Of a stretch of 64,000 nt of DNA, positions 26,711 through 36,995 are shown one piece after another (within the stretch, counting starts at the first letter, position 1; every line of letters starts with the position of its first letter). The notes under the pieces were generated by a model. That model was not told the DNA's origin and searched no databases. It saw only the letters and a program-made list of their open reading frames with translations. A program made the translations under genes and the position numbers. Origin of the DNA: Candidatus Anaeroferrophillacea bacterium (lineage in GTDB: Bacteria > Desulfobacterota > Anaeroferrophillalia > Anaeroferrophillales > Anaeroferrophillaceae); the NCBI GenBank assembly GCA_016933675.1, contig JAFGAM010000076.1:16276-80275 (forward strand). Reading direction: 5' to 3'.

Positions 26711-26785
26711 GATGGCTTCTCATAACCGCTCGATCTTCTTCCTTGCCGGCCTGTGCATACCGCACACGGCCAGGCCGGAAGCGGC
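26711..26785. repeat. Dispersed repeat copy (GATGGCTTC...CTTGCCGGC type)
   Basis: Begins GATGGCTTCTCATAA and continues TCTTCTTCCTTGCCGGC with a GTGCAT/CCGCACAC loop region. It shares its layout with 30119-30172 and 49141-49210. Such elements fill several gaps in this window. Confidence 0.5.
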
Positions 26786-26819
26786 GTCGGATAATGGATA
26801 CCGGCATCCCCGCCGGTAC

Positions 26820-28319
<1,500 letters not shown>

Positions 28320-28429
28320 TCATCCCGCATGAAAATGCTTCCCCAGGCCGGCACGGGCCCGGGGAAGCGCTGAATCGATACACCCACCGCCGGCAAGACA
28401 CCGCCGGCGATACGGCCTGCAGGCCGTAC

Positions 28430-30022
28430 CTAAAGGTAGATCTCCCGCGCGGACACCACGTTGGGCAGCTCCAGCAGCTCTTTCAGCATCACCGGCTCGA
28501 TGGGAGAATCGATCTGCACCATGGAAACCGACATGCCGCCCGGCCGCTCGCGGCCGAACTGCATCTTGCCGATGTTGACCCCCCGCTCGCCAAGGAAGGT
28601 GCCGAGTCCGCCGATGACCCCCGGCTTGTCGTGGGCGTAGATCACCAGGATGGTGCCCGCGGGGATGGCCTCGATGTCGAACTCGTTCACCCGGACGATG
28701 CGCGGCTCGGTCTTCCCGAACAGGGTACCGGAAACCGTCAGCGACTGGCTGTTGTTGCGACCGGTAAGGGTGATCATGCTGGAAAAGTTGCCGGCCTCGC
28801 TGGTCTTCGACTCGGTAACTGCAATGCCGCGCTCTTTGGCGATGGCCGAGGCATTGACGAAATTCACCATGTCGCCCACCATCGGTCTGAGCAGTCCCTT
28901 GAGCAGGGCGATGGTAATGGGCGAGGTGTCGTATTCGGTGACCGCACCCTTGTAAGCCACCTCGATCTCGGTCAAACCGCAGATGTCACCCTCGCAGAGC
29001 TGGGAGTAGAACATCCCCATCTTCTCCGCCAGGCTTACATAGGGCCCCACCACCTTGAGTACCTCGGCGCTGACGCTGGGCACGTTCAACGCGTTGGTGA
29101 TGGTGCCGGTAAGCAGGTAATCGGCGATCTGCTCGGCCACCGTGATCGCGACATTCTCCTGCGCCTCGTCGGTGGAAGCACCGAGATGGGGAGTGCAGAT
29201 AAAGGTGTCCTGGGCCAGCAACGGATGATCCGGGGCCGGCGGCTCCTGTTCGAAAACATCGAAGGCGGCACCGCCCACCTTGCCCGACTGCAGCGCCGCG
29301 CAAAGATCGTCTTCGTTGATGATGCCGCCGCGGGCGCAGTTGATGATCCGTACGCCGTCCTTCATTTTGGCGAAGCTGTCATTATTGATCAGATGCCGGG
29401 TCTCGCTGGTCAGCGGCGTGTGTACGGTGATGTAATCGGCGCGGCGGAAGAGCTCCTCGAGCCCCACCCGTTCGATGCCCATGCGGCTCGCCCGCTCGTC
29501 GGAAATGAAGGGATCGAAGACGATGACCTTCATCTTCATCCCCAGGGCGCGGTCGGCGACGATGCTGCCGATGTTGCCCAGGCCGACGATGCCCAGCGTC
29601 TTATTGAACAGCTCCTTGCCCATGAACTTCCCCTTTTCCCACTTGCCGTCCTTCATGGACCGGGTCGCCTGGGGAATGTTGCGGCTTAACGCGAACATCA
29701 TCGACAGGGTGTGTTCGGCAGTGGTGATGGTGTTGCCCTGCGGGGTGTTCATCACCACGATGCCACGTTTGGTGGCGGCCTCGATATCGACATTGTCGAC
29801 GCCGATGCCGGCACGGCCGATGACCCTGAGCCGGTCGGCGGCGGCGATGATCTCCGGCGTCACCCTGGTGGCGCTGCGAATCGCCAGACCGTCGTATTCG
29901 CCGATCACCGCGGCCAGTTCGTCGGGTTTCATGCCCACCTTGACATCGACCTTGATTTCGGGGAAGGCGGCAAATACCGCAATCCCTTTGGGAGACATCT
30001 TGTCACTGACCAAAACCTTCAT
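28430..30022 (-). CDS. serA: D-3-phosphoglycerate dehydrogenase
   Basis: About 530 residues; ATG 30022 is preferred to 30031 because GGAG abuts the latter. First step of serine synthesis: oxidation of 3-phosphoglycerate with NAD. It shows the long SerA layout: substrate domain, Rossmann NAD site (LGIVGLGNIGSIVADRA, ~145), catalytic Arg/Glu/His region (INCARGGIINEDDL, HLGASTDEA), an ASB intervening domain and a C-terminal ACT domain (LVIYAHDKPGVIGGLGTFLG) that usually mediates serine feedback. It lies 385 nt downstream of the aminotransferase. Confidence 0.96.
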   Translation of the reverse strand: MKVLVSDKMSPKGIAVFAAFPEIKVDVKVGMKPDELAAVIGEYDGLAIRSATRVTPEIIAAADRLRVIGRAGIGVDNVDIEAATKRGIVVMNTPQGNTITTAEHTLSMMFALSRNIPQATRSMKDGKWEKGKFMGKELFNKTLGIVGLGNIGSIVADRALGMKMKVIVFDPFISDERASRMGIERVGLEELFRRADYITVHTPLTSETRHLINNDSFAKMKDGVRIINCARGGIINEDDLCAALQSGKVGGAAFDVFEQEPPAPDHPLLAQDTFICTPHLGASTDEAQENVAITVAEQIADYLLTGTITNALNVPSVSAEVLKVVGPYVSLAEKMGMFYSQLCEGDICGLTEIEVAYKGAVTEYDTSPITIALLKGLLRPMVGDMVNFVNASAIAKERGIAVTESKTSEAGNFSSMITLTGRNNSQSLTVSGTLFGKTEPRIVRVNEFDIEAIPAGTILVIYAHDKPGVIGGLGTFLGERGVNIGKMQFGRERPGGMSVSMVQIDSPIEPVMLKELLELPNVVSAREIYL

Positions 30023-30407
30023 GGCGACCATTCTCCATCTGGATCGAACCCGGAATGCGCTGGCGCGCCAACCGGCTTTCGAAGCGTAATATTGGTTGAA
30101 ATTTTTACCGGCAACACAACGACTTCATTTTCTTCGTTGCCTGCCGGTGCGCACCACACGCGGGCAGGCAACCGCACCCCGCGTAAACCGACCCACAGCG
30201 ACGCCGCGTTCCTCGGCCAGGAAACGTGTGCCGCGAATCCGCCGGGGCGGATCATGAATCGCCCCGGGGGTGCCCATCCCCTGCTGCCGTACAAGGGCAG
30301 CCGTTACGGTTCCCTATTGACCTGATTGACCTGCCGGGACGTCTGCCGCACCGCCCATGTCCGTAACGGCCACCATGAAGCGGAACATGGCATCACCGGG
30401 GGACGAA
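30023..30407. other. Intergenic repeats between aminotransferase and serA
   Basis: Contains a dispersed repeat copy (30119-30172, TTCTTCGTTGCCTGCCGG ... GGGCAGGCAAC, which forms a hairpin) and a tandem ATTGACCTG doublet at 30316-30333. No gene is supported. Confidence 0.5.
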
Positions 30408-31550
30408 TCACTTCCGCCTGAGAATCATCTGCGCCGCCCGCACCGCGCTGCGCTCGTTGAGGTCGTAGCCCAGATCCATGAGCGCCATCTCCAGCGCCCC
30501 GAGTCCGGTGATCACATCGAGATCGTCGACGTAACCGAGATGGGCGAGCCGGATGATCTTCCCTTTGGCCTGGTCCTGGCCGCCGGCGATGGTCACACCG
30601 TAGGTGGTCCGCAGGGTTTTTACCACATCCTGGCCGTCGACCCCCGCGGGAACACAGACGGCGGTCACCGCGTTGGACGGCGCGTCGGGGGCGTAGAGAT
30701 CGAGCCCGAGGGCCTGGACCCCGGCGCGGGTGGCGGTGGCCAGCCGCTCGTGGCGGGCAAAGACATTCTCCAGCCCCTCCTCGCGGATCATCGCCAGTAC
30801 CTCGCGCAGGCCGATCACCAGCGATACCGCCGGCGTGTAGGCATTCTGCCCTTTCAGGGCATTCTTGAGCTCCTTGGCAAAATCGAAGTAATAACGCGGC
30901 AGGGTCGAGGTCGCGTTGAACTTCCACGCCTTCTCGCTGAGCGCGGCAAAGGCCAGCCCCGGCGGCAGCATGAGCGCCTTCTGGGAACCGGTAACGACCA
31001 CATCGAGACCCCAGGCGTCCAGCGGCAGGGCGAAGACGCCGACGCCGGTGATGGCATCGACGACGATGATCGTATCCTCGCGCTCGCGGACGAGCTCAGC
31101 GATCTCACGCACCGGGTGCGCCACCCCGGTGGAGGTTTCGCTGGCCTGGATGAACACCCCGCGCACATCGTCGTTTTCGGCCAGCAGGTCGGCAATCCGC
31201 CGCGGCTCCACCGCCTGCCCCCAAGGCACATCAACGGTAATCACTTCGAGACCGAAGGTGTTGGTAATCTGCCCCCAGCGTTCCCCGAACTTGCCGCCGT
31301 TGACGGTGATCACCTTGTCGCCGGCGGAAAACAGGTTGGCCACCGCGCCCTCCATCGCCCCGGTACCGGAAGCGGCGAAGAGCAGCACCTCCTGCTGCGT
31401 CTGAAAAAGGTATTTCAGCCCCTCGCGAACATCCTCGAACACCTCCTTGTAGGCCGGCGCCCGGTGGTGGATGATGGGCAGAGACATGGCCTGCAGAACC
31501 CGCGGCGGCACCGGCGTCGGTCCCGGCGCCAGCAAGTACTGTTTTTTCAT
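30408..31550 (-). CDS. Class V aminotransferase (serine/alanine-glyoxylate type)
   Basis: 380 residues. PLP enzyme of the small-subunit hydrogenase/serine-pyruvate aminotransferase branch: LAPGPTPVPPRVL N-terminus, ASGTGAMEGA phosphate loop, VVDAITGVG, and the PLP-binding Lys in TGSQKALMLPPGLA. Next to serA, it may serve as the phosphoserine (or serine-pyruvate) transaminase in place of a classical SerC; that is context inference. Alanine- or serine-glyoxylate transamination is the alternative. It has its own promoter. Confidence 0.92.
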   Translation of the reverse strand: MKKQYLLAPGPTPVPPRVLQAMSLPIIHHRAPAYKEVFEDVREGLKYLFQTQQEVLLFAASGTGAMEGAVANLFSAGDKVITVNGGKFGERWGQITNTFGLEVITVDVPWGQAVEPRRIADLLAENDDVRGVFIQASETSTGVAHPVREIAELVREREDTIIVVDAITGVGVFALPLDAWGLDVVVTGSQKALMLPPGLAFAALSEKAWKFNATSTLPRYYFDFAKELKNALKGQNAYTPAVSLVIGLREVLAMIREEGLENVFARHERLATATRAGVQALGLDLYAPDAPSNAVTAVCVPAGVDGQDVVKTLRTTYGVTIAGGQDQAKGKIIRLAHLGYVDDLDVITGLGALEMALMDLGYDLNERSAVRAAQMILRRK

Positions 31551-31642
31551 TGAACGCTCCCTGTGGTCACTTCGGTGAGTAATGAAAGCAAAATTCCTGC
31601 CGCCCGGCCGCCGATTCCGGCGTTCCGACCGAAAACAACATG

Positions 31643-31671
31643 TTATTAAAAATATTCCCCGGTACTGTCAA
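31643..31671 (-). promoter_or_regulatory. Promoter of the class V aminotransferase
   Basis: Minus-strand TTGACA, 17 nt, TAATAA, in an AT-rich stretch about 93 nt before the start codon. Confidence 0.6.
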
Positions 31672-31716
31672 GTTAAAACTCTCACGTTTGGCGGTTTCGC
31701 ACCGATTCCGTCGTCA

Positions 31717-32667
31717 TTAGAATTCGAACCCGAAGAAATCGTACACCCCGGCCACCACCGTCCGCCGGCCGTCGGGGGTCAACGGCTCCGGCAGGGTAAA
31801 CCGGTTGAAATCCCGAGCGATGACGGGCAACGGGGTGGCTATCTGAAACAGTTCATAGCCGTGCAGTCCTACCACCAGAACCTCACCGAAGACCGGTACC
31901 GGCCCGGCAAATGATCCCGACAGCATGACCTGGTCGCCGTTCGCCTTCCGCAGCATAAGGTAGCAATCGGCGGTCCCCGCCGCGTCACCAAGCCGCAACC
32001 GACAGGTCAGCAAGGCCTTCAGATAGCGCCGGTACGGCAGCAGATCGATGACCCCGGGCTCGACGTCATTGCCGCGTTCGGCCTCGTAACGCTCCGGGGA
32101 AAAAGGTATTTCCAGCACCAGGAGCAGCTTCTGCGGCGCCTCCGGCAGCCGCGAGGCCACCAGCCGCAGGGTTTCCGGCTCCCAGGCCGCCAGCATCTCC
32201 GGCAGGAATCCGGCGGCCACCTCCAGCCGCTCGATCTCAGGATCATCGAGCTGATGGGTTTCGAGATGAACCTCGGGCACCGTCTTCTCGGGATGGACAA
32301 GCTTTACCAGCGGCCGGTAGACCCAGCCGTGACTACCGGATTTCGTGCGGATCTCCAACCAGTCCCTATCCTCCCCCGTCACCGTCGCCCCCTGGCCGCG
32401 TTCGAGTTTGAACACCAGTGGCGCCCGGCGGTCCGGAGCCTGGCGGACGTTGAGCCGCGAAACCTTCGCCACGGCACGGGTCGGCGGCGCCTCCGGCGCC
32501 GCCGCCGACAGGAATACCGGCAGGAGCGACGCAAAACAGAACAGGAGAACCGCCGCCGGCAGCCGCGGCCAAAACCGACCGGTGACAAACAACCGGGCCG
32601 CGGCCCGCGGCCCGGCCCTGAAACCGCCCCTTGGCAACCGCTTCCCGCCCGCCGGCCGGCCGATCAC
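31717..32667 (-). CDS. Membrane-anchored or exported SH3-domain protein
   Basis: 316 residues from a GTG at 32667 that overlaps the selA stop (GTGA). A basic N-terminus of ~35 residues precedes a hydrophobic segment (~36-54, signal or anchor). Residues ~63-125 are a bacterial SH3b domain (SRLNVRQAPDRRAPLVFKLERG, then GSHGWVYRPLVKL). The remaining ~190 residues match no family I recognise and contain a Phe-rich C-terminus. Its role is probably at the cell envelope. Co-transcribed with selA by overlap; no functional link is known. Confidence 0.75.
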   Translation of the reverse strand: MIGRPAGGKRLPRGGFRAGPRAAARLFVTGRFWPRLPAAVLLFCFASLLPVFLSAAAPEAPPTRAVAKVSRLNVRQAPDRRAPLVFKLERGQGATVTGEDRDWLEIRTKSGSHGWVYRPLVKLVHPEKTVPEVHLETHQLDDPEIERLEVAAGFLPEMLAAWEPETLRLVASRLPEAPQKLLLVLEIPFSPERYEAERGNDVEPGVIDLLPYRRYLKALLTCRLRLGDAAGTADCYLMLRKANGDQVMLSGSFAGPVPVFGEVLVVGLHGYELFQIATPLPVIARDFNRFTLPEPLTPDGRRTVVAGVYDFFGFEF

Positions 32668-34166
32668 CGGCGCTTCTCCTGCCGTTTCCCGGCCCCCTGA
32701 CTTCCGCCTTCCGTCTCCTGACTTCCGAATCCTGACCCCTGACCCCTGCCCCCCGACGCAACCAGCTCGCGGCCGGCGGCGGCAATCTCCTGGAAATCGT
32801 CGGCAAACAATGTCCGCGGATCGAACACCACCCGGTCATCGGCAATCCGGACGACGACCGGCAGCTTCCGGCAACGAAGATAACGCTCCACCGCCGCCGC
32901 GGCCATACCGTGAACATCCAGGGTCACGAGCCGGGTAGGCAGTTCCACCAGTGGCAGGGCACCGCCACCGGCGCGGGAAACCCCGGCAACCACGGCGATC
33001 TCGGCACGGTCACCGAACACCGCCTCCAGTTCCCGGGCAAGCCGCCGCGCCCGGCGTTTAAGTACCGCCGGTTCGGTGGTGAGCATGGCGAGGGTCGGCA
33101 CCACCCGATAAACCCGCTCCGGGTCGAGGTAGAGGCGCAGCACCTCCTCGAGAAAAGCCAGGGTCAGCTTGTCGATCCTGAGCGCCCGGTTGAGGGGATG
33201 CATGCGGATGCGCTCGATCAGCTCGCGGCGTCCGACGATGATCCCGGCCTGGGGGCCGCCCACCAGCTTGTCGCCGCTGAAGGTCACCACATCGATGCCG
33301 CTTTCCACCACGCGACGCACCGAGGGCTCGCCGCCGACGCCGAGGCCGGCGAGATCAAGCAGGCAGCCGCTGCCAAGATCCTCCACCAGGGGCACCCCGC
33401 GGCGCGCCGCCAGGGCGGCCAGGGTGCGGGAGTCCACCGCGGTGGTAAAACCGGCAATCCGGTAGTTGCTGGTATGGACCTTGAGAATCAGGGCGGTATC
33501 CTCGCCGATGGCCTGTTCGTAGTCCCGCAGGTGGGTGCGGTTGGTGGCCCCCACCTCGCGCAGCAGAGCGCCGCCCTGGACGATGACCTCGGGAATGCGG
33601 AAGGCGCCGCCGATCTCGATGAGTTCGCCGCGGGAGACCACCACCTCACGGCCGGCGGCCAGGGCGGAGAGTACCAGCAGCACCGCGCCGGCATTGTTGT
33701 TCACCACCATCGCCGCCTCGGCGCCGGTGAGGCGGCACAGCAGCTCCTCGACGTTGTCGTAGCGCAGGCCGCGGCGGCCGGCGGCAAGATCGTATTCCAG
33801 GTTGGAATAGCGGCAGGCGATCACGGCCGCCTGCCGCACCGCCGCCTCCGGCAGGGGCGCGCGCCCGAGGTTGGTGTGGATCACCACCCCGGTGGCGTTG
33901 ATCACCCGTTTCAGTCGCGGCGCGAGATATTCCTCCAGCCGCCCGGCAACGGCGGCGATGAAGGTGTCGTAATCGTAGACCGCCATCAGCTGCCGGCGCT
34001 CGCCGGCTACCAGCTGCCGGATCTCCGCCAGTCCGTGGCGCAACTGCTCCACCACCAGCGGGCGGGGGAAGCGCTCCAGCAGCCCCCCGACCGCCGGGGT
34101 TTTCAACAGCTCATCGACCGCCGGCAGCTGCCGCAGCTCACGCTGTATGTCCAGCGTCTCCGTCAT
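32664..34166 (-). CDS. selA: L-seryl-tRNA(Sec) selenium transferase
   Basis: 500 residues. A PLP enzyme converting seryl-tRNA(Sec) to selenocysteyl-tRNA(Sec) with selenophosphate, so the organism likely makes selenoproteins. N-terminal RELRQLPAVDELL, VINATGVVIHTNLGRAPL, YSNLEYDL, VNNNAGAVLL and the PLP Lys in VVTFSGDKLVGGPQAG are intact. The domain ends near residue 470. The last ~30 residues (Gly/Ser/Gln-rich) are encoded by a GGTCAGG-type simple repeat that is intergenic elsewhere in the window. It overlaps the radical SAM gene by 29 nt. Confidence 0.96.
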   Translation of the reverse strand: MTETLDIQRELRQLPAVDELLKTPAVGGLLERFPRPLVVEQLRHGLAEIRQLVAGERRQLMAVYDYDTFIAAVAGRLEEYLAPRLKRVINATGVVIHTNLGRAPLPEAAVRQAAVIACRYSNLEYDLAAGRRGLRYDNVEELLCRLTGAEAAMVVNNNAGAVLLVLSALAAGREVVVSRGELIEIGGAFRIPEVIVQGGALLREVGATNRTHLRDYEQAIGEDTALILKVHTSNYRIAGFTTAVDSRTLAALAARRGVPLVEDLGSGCLLDLAGLGVGGEPSVRRVVESGIDVVTFSGDKLVGGPQAGIIVGRRELIERIRMHPLNRALRIDKLTLAFLEEVLRLYLDPERVYRVVPTLAMLTTEPAVLKRRARRLARELEAVFGDRAEIAVVAGVSRAGGGALPLVELPTRLVTLDVHGMAAAAVERYLRCRKLPVVVRIADDRVVFDPRTLFADDFQEIAAAGRELVASGGRGQGSGFGSQETEGGSQGAGKRQEKRR

Positions 34167-35409
34167 TCAGCCGGCTCCTGCACAAGTCCCGGAAATTGTT
34201 GACGCCGATGAAAAACTCCCGCATCATGATGACCCACCAGTAGAGCCCCGTCGGGGTCAGCACCAGGGTATCGCCCTCGGTTTTGAGCGCCCCCAGCAGG
34301 CGGAACAGGGTCAGTTCACGCCAGAGCATTTCATCGAAGGCGCTGCCGTACTTTTTTCGCACCACCCGGCGGTCGAGACGAGTGCCGAAAAGCTTCATCA
34401 GCAGATCGTAGCGCATCCGTTCCAGCAGGGTGAATTCCTTGCGGGCCAAAAGTGGCTGCCGGCCGCCTTCCAGCGCCGCGCAGTAGTCGTCGACGGCAAA
34501 GGTATTGGCGAGAATGGTGCCCTGCACGTAGCTGAAGGAGCCGCTGCCGACACCGACATATTCGTCATAGTCGACGACGTATTCGTCGATCATCGTCGCC
34601 TGGCGGGAGAAGCACCATGCGGTGCTGGCGCGGTAGGCGGGCAGCAGGCGGTCGATGATACGGCGGTAAAAACGCTTCTCCTGGCGGTAGTCGACCTTCC
34701 CGAGGGTTTTGGCGATCTGCCGCTCGGTGGAATCGGAAGCCATCAGCGGGTAAAAGGTCACCTGGTCGGCGGGAAGCCCCTCAAGAACATCAAGGTCGCG
34801 CTCGAGGCCGGCCTCCGACTGGGTGGGAAAATTGAAGATCATATCGACGTTGAGGGTGTCGAAAACGCCGTTGTACTCCTTGAGCCGCGCCTCGATCTCG
34901 CTGCCGCTGCCGTACTTGTGGTAGCGCTCCATCGCCTTCAGCAGCTCGTCGCCAAAGCTCTGGACGCCCACCGACAGCCGGTTCACGCCGGCGTCCTTGA
35001 GGATTCCGACGATATCGTCGGTGAGGTGGTTCGGGTTGGTCTCCGCCGAGATCTCGCGCACCGGCCAAAGATCCCGCACCAGCGCCAGGGTGGCGGCCAG
35101 TTCGTCGGGCAGCACCGTGGGGGTGCCGCCGCCGACGTAGACCCCGGTAAAGCGGTAGCCCCGGTCACGGTAGCCTTCGATCTCGCGCCGCAGGGCGGTG
35201 AAGTAACGCCGCGCCACCGGCTCACGGAAGGTGTAGCGGTTGAAGGAGCAGTAGGGGCAGAGCTGCTCGCAGAAGGGAACGTGAATATACAGGAGATATT
35301 CTCGCTCCGGGTGGCCGCTGGGGACGGTCTCGGGATTGAAATCCCGGAAGGTCAGGTACTCCCGGTTGACATGGCGCAGGTATCTGGTCAACAGAGGTTC
35401 AATCAGCAT
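34138..35409 (-). CDS. Radical SAM protein of the HemN/HemW (coproporphyrinogen oxidase-like) family
   Basis: 423 residues from ATG 35409 (MLIEPLL) with GGAG 9 nt upstream; the frame is open to 35598 but without family likeness. The cluster motif C-x3-C-x2-C is in HVPFCEQLCPYCSF (~50). Typical radical SAM strands follow: GVYVGGGTPTVLP, ISAETNPNHL, RLSVGVQSFGDELL. The C-terminal winged-helix HemN-type region is present (LMKLFG...). Whether it acts in haem synthesis, haem breakdown or as a HemW-like chaperone cannot be told. It overlaps selA, so the two are translated from one message. Confidence 0.88.
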   Translation of the reverse strand: MLIEPLLTRYLRHVNREYLTFRDFNPETVPSGHPEREYLLYIHVPFCEQLCPYCSFNRYTFREPVARRYFTALRREIEGYRDRGYRFTGVYVGGGTPTVLPDELAATLALVRDLWPVREISAETNPNHLTDDIVGILKDAGVNRLSVGVQSFGDELLKAMERYHKYGSGSEIEARLKEYNGVFDTLNVDMIFNFPTQSEAGLERDLDVLEGLPADQVTFYPLMASDSTERQIAKTLGKVDYRQEKRFYRRIIDRLLPAYRASTAWCFSRQATMIDEYVVDYDEYVGVGSGSFSYVQGTILANTFAVDDYCAALEGGRQPLLARKEFTLLERMRYDLLMKLFGTRLDRRVVRKKYGSAFDEMLWRELTLFRLLGALKTEGDTLVLTPTGLYWWVIMMREFFIGVNNFRDLCRSRLNDGDAGHTA

Positions 35410-35894
35410 CGGCAGGACTCCGGGACAGCGAGCGGCGGGCGGTTCGGTCTTCGGTGCCGGGCGGCACCGCCGCCCGGGCTCCGGCCCCCGGAAATCCGGG
35501 GTTGCCGCCGGCCGTCCGGTTTTCACCATGGCTTGACGGTTTGACGAATGCCGCCCCATGACGGCACAACGGACGAAAACTACCGGAAGCCACCGCAAAT
35601 GTCCACCGTTAATTGCTCATGGCTTCGTAACGGCGGCACCTTCTTCGCGGCGTTCCCGGCCGGGTCGCCGCGGCGTGGTACGGGCGGGTTTGCGACCCGC
35701 CCCGCCACCGGTGCCACATTCCCCGGACAGGAAGGTATCGCGAGCCCACCGCCGGGGCACGGTCCACCGCGCCCCGGCGGTGCCATCCAGGTTTCGACCC
35801 CTGGCGGCAGTGATACCGGATCCTTCATCATCGGCTTCCTCCGCAAACCGATGCCGATTCCCATTCCCTGCACCGGGAAGATGCTCAAAACCAT
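35410..35894. other. Repeat-bearing gap between divergent radical SAM and kinase genes
   Basis: No gene is supported. It includes a dispersed repeat from about 35617 (CATGGCTTCGTAACGGCG) and a hairpin GGGCGGGT/ACCCGCCC at 35682-35702 related to the palindrome at 15718. Confidence 0.5.
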
Positions 35895-35921
35895 TTGACA
35901 AGTGAGCGGAAATTGTATAGA
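35895..35921 (+). promoter_or_regulatory. Possible promoter of the cytidylate-kinase-like gene
   Basis: TTGACA, 15 nt, TATAGA. The spacer is shorter than optimal. About 80 nt before the start at 36000. Confidence 0.4.
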
Positions 35922-35999
35922 AAGTGACGGTTTTTTACGAGTCGGGCGGCCGGAAAAACGCTACCGCCCGCCTTCCTCCGCACTGACAAGGAGAAATCG

Positions 36000-36686
36000 A
36001 TGCCGGTTATCACGATCTCGAAGGAGTATTGCTCCGGGGGCCTGGATATCGCGAAGCAGCTCGCCAAGGTGCTCAACATCGATTATTTCGACAAGCAGAT
36101 CGTCGAGCAGGTGGCGGCTCATACCAAGGTAACCACCGACAATGTTCTCGACTACGAGGAAGAGCGCCATATCAGCCTCAAGGCCTACCTTTCCCGGGTT
36201 ATCGATTTCGACATCTTCAAGAAGGAAGCGGACGAGGAACCGGCCGCCGGGGGCGAGTACGACCAGCGGGACAAGATCCCCTTCAATTTCGGCAATCAGG
36301 GGTGGATCGACAGCGACATCTACAAGGAGATGATCAGCCGCGTCATCACCAGCCTCGGCCAGCGCCAGCATGTGCTGATCGTCGGCCGCGGCGGCCAGTG
36401 CATCCTGCAGGATAACCCCGACACCATTCACATCCGGGTGGTGGCCGACTTCAATGACCGGGTCAAACGGGCGCTGGATCGGGATCCGAGCCTGACGCCG
36501 GCCCAGGCGGAAAAAACGGTCCGCGAGATGGACAAGAAGAGTCGGGATTACATCAACTACTACTTCAAGCGTGACTGGAACGACCCCCTGCTCTACCATG
36601 TGATCATCAACACCAGTCACGTACCGCCGCAGTCGGCGGTCCGCTGGCTGTCGAAACTGGCGGTGGAATACAAGGCGGGCGTCTGA
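36000..36686 (+). CDS. Cytidylate-kinase-like family protein
   Basis: 228 residues, the AAA/P-loop 'cytidylate kinase-like' family. The N-terminal loop (ITISKEYCSGGLDIAKQLAK) is the family's modified P-loop, and IDYFDKQIVEQVA follows as usual. The VLIVGRGGQCIL and RDYINYYFKRDWNDPLLYHV segments are conserved in this family. A ~20-residue acidic insertion (EADEEPAAGGEYDQ) sits near residue 80. True CMP kinase activity is not established for the family. An AAGGAG site lies upstream. It is followed by a 309-nt gap with a terminator. Confidence 0.85.
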   Translation: MPVITISKEYCSGGLDIAKQLAKVLNIDYFDKQIVEQVAAHTKVTTDNVLDYEEERHISLKAYLSRVIDFDIFKKEADEEPAAGGEYDQRDKIPFNFGNQGWIDSDIYKEMISRVITSLGQRQHVLIVGRGGQCILQDNPDTIHIRVVADFNDRVKRALDRDPSLTPAQAEKTVREMDKKSRDYINYYFKRDWNDPLLYHVIINTSHVPPQSAVRWLSKLAVEYKAGV

Positions 36687-36880
36687 CCGCCCCCGCGTAA
36701 CCACAACGCGACAGGACAATCCGACATGGCAATCTCCGGAGTGCCGGGCTGGCGCACACGCCGATCCGGCCCCGGGGCCGCCTGGATCTCCCCGGCGGGG
36801 AGACCGGGACGGGTAAGCCGGTGCGCGATGCAGGAGACACCAGATCCGTGCGTTTCCTGCCGAAGGTCAGAACTGCACCT
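36687..36880. other. GC-rich leader-like region between kinase gene and panB
   Basis: A 194-nt stretch rich in local pairings (for example CTCCCCGGCGGGGAG around 36790) running up to an intrinsic terminator. It could be just the 3' UTR of the kinase gene or a structured leader. Confidence 0.35.
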
Positions 36881-36909
36881 GCCGTCCCGTTTCCGGGACG
36901 GCTTTTTTT
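36881..36909 (+). terminator. Intrinsic terminator between kinase gene and panB
   Basis: GCCGTCCCG pairs with CGGGACGGC around TTTC and is followed by seven T. It lies 87 nt before the panB start, so it may end the upstream transcript or act as an attenuator for panBCD. Confidence 0.85.
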
Positions 36910-36995
36910 GTGCCGGAAGCAAGGCCTGATGGCCGGAAATCCACGGCATCGTACCGAAAACATCTTTTTCATCCGGCCGGGAGGAACACATTCCG

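Noticed and set aside
36750..36870. Cobalamin riboswitch
   Set aside because: Only a short GCAGGAGACACC-like segment fits; the B12 box and remaining core are missing, and panBCD is not a usual target.
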